NCBI RefSeq assembly: GCF_000716445.1
Contig: NZ_JNWK01000035.1
Location: 1 to 64,000 of the forward strand
Reading direction: 5' to 3'
Length of the DNA stretch: 64,000 nt
From: Streptomyces wedmorensis
GTDB taxonomy: Bacteria > Actinomycetota > Actinomycetes > Streptomycetales > Streptomycetaceae
Within the stretch, counting starts at the first letter, position 1, and each line of letters begins with the position of its first letter. The translations under genes and the position numbers were made by a program. The notes under the pieces are model-generated. The model saw only the letters and a list, made by a program, of their open reading frames with translations, was not told where the DNA came from and ran no database searches. Below are positions 63,576 through 64,000 of this stretch, one piece after another.

Positions 63576-64000
63576 GACCCGGCCCCGGCCCCGGTACCGG
63601 CTCCCGTTCCGCCCTCGCCGAGCCTGGCGAGCAGTCCGGTCAGCACGTCGGGGGAGAGCGTGAGGTGCTCGATCCGGGGGAGGTTCTCGGCGGCGCGGTG
63701 CACGGCGAGGGCGTGCAGCGTGGCCGGCGCCACCTCGGAGTGGGCCCGCAGCCACGCGGACTGCGCTCCGGCGCGCGCCTCGCCGACCTCGCGGGCCGCC
63801 TCCGCCTCGGCCCGGGCGAGCCGGACCTTCCGTACGGCCTCGGCCTCGGCCCGCACGGCGTCGGCGGCCGCGTTCTCCTCGGCCTCGCGGCGCGCGTTGG
63901 TGCCGCGCTGCTCGACGAGCCGCTCCTCCTGCCGGGCGAGCTCGATCTTGCTGGCGAGCTCGTTCTCGGCGATGGCGCGTTCGCGCTCGACGGCGACCGC
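63572..64000 (-). CDS. SPFH/band 7 (flotillin-like) protein, C-terminal part (partial)
   Basis: The gene continues beyond the window edge. The visible about 142 residues are a long charged Ala/Glu/Arg-rich coiled coil (ERERAIAENELASKIELARQ, then EERLVEQRGTNARREAEENA) ending in a Gly-rich tail GAGTGAGAGS. Heptad-like Glu/Ala repeats are typical of the flotillin/SPFH C-terminal region. The membrane-associated SPFH head is outside the window. The stop codon overlaps the GTG of the NAD-kinase-like gene (GTGA). Confidence 0.75.
   Translation of the reverse strand, partial: AVAVERERAIAENELASKIELARQEERLVEQRGTNARREAEENAAADAVRAEAEAVRKVRLARAEAEAAREVGEARAGAQSAWLRAHSEVAPATLHALAVHRAAENLPRIEHLTLSPDVLTGLLARLGEGGTGAGTGAGAGS

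Overview
The window is about 72% G+C with strong G/C bias at third codon positions, GTG and TTG starts, Tat signals and leaderless-looking promoters. Its gene content (a SARP regulator, a LAL-type LuxR regulator, an encapsulin with DyP peroxidase, a LanC-like relic, an SCO0607-type lipoprotein) points to a Streptomyces or close relative, probably from a chromosome arm or arm/core border. I saw no rRNA, tRNA, CRISPR array or insertion sequence.

Layout. 1-8.5 kb is a secretome block: a transmembrane Ser/Thr kinase among three proteins with PLL-type lectin propellers (one fused to a GH43-like propeller, one to an M23 peptidase), then a Tat-exported esterase, a lipoprotein and a trypsin-fold protease. 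8.7-11.2 kb is a three-gene operon: a small protein, an isoprenyl diphosphate synthase and an MpaB/Lcp-type oxygenase. 11.2-12.1 kb holds relics of a lanthipeptide locus. 12.4-16.8 kb has an amino-acid permease, a TerD fusion and an ene-reductase. 16.9-22.8 kb is a SARP regulator followed without gaps by a PduX-like GHMP kinase and an ATP-grasp ligase. 22.8-29.6 kb has an EF-hand protein, RecQ, a DUF3533/YhgE-like membrane protein and ClpC. 29.6-41.4 kb is a molybdoenzyme block: LysR regulator, FdhD, two YdeP/FdhF-type oxidoreductases, MoaA, MoeA, MoaE and a FUSC protein. 41.6-44.1 kb is a DyP/encapsulin nanocompartment with a DUF1345 membrane protein. 44.1-47.3 kb has a GreA-like factor, a serine hydrolase and a maltokinase-cap-like protein.

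The most striking part is 47.3-55.7 kb: two trypsin-like proteases (one at the end of a 1778-residue protein with two P-loop ATPase regions and an EAD1-like adaptor segment), a DRGH-type DNA/RNA nuclease and a divergently encoded metacaspase. Together these look like a STAND-type conflict or regulated cell-death system. The window ends with a LAL regulator preceded by a DasR-like site, a subtilisin with a P-domain, a GNAT enzyme, and an NAD-kinase-like protein coupled to an SPFH protein cut by the window edge.

A recurring feature is short tandem repeats (8, 12, 14, 16, 18, 24, 35 and about 44 bp) in intergenic gaps and at gene termini, especially between moaA, moeA and moaE and at the SARP/GHMP junction. 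Several junctions have perfect hairpins, four of them with 11- to 22-bp arms. All functional assignments come from reading motifs; no database search was run.
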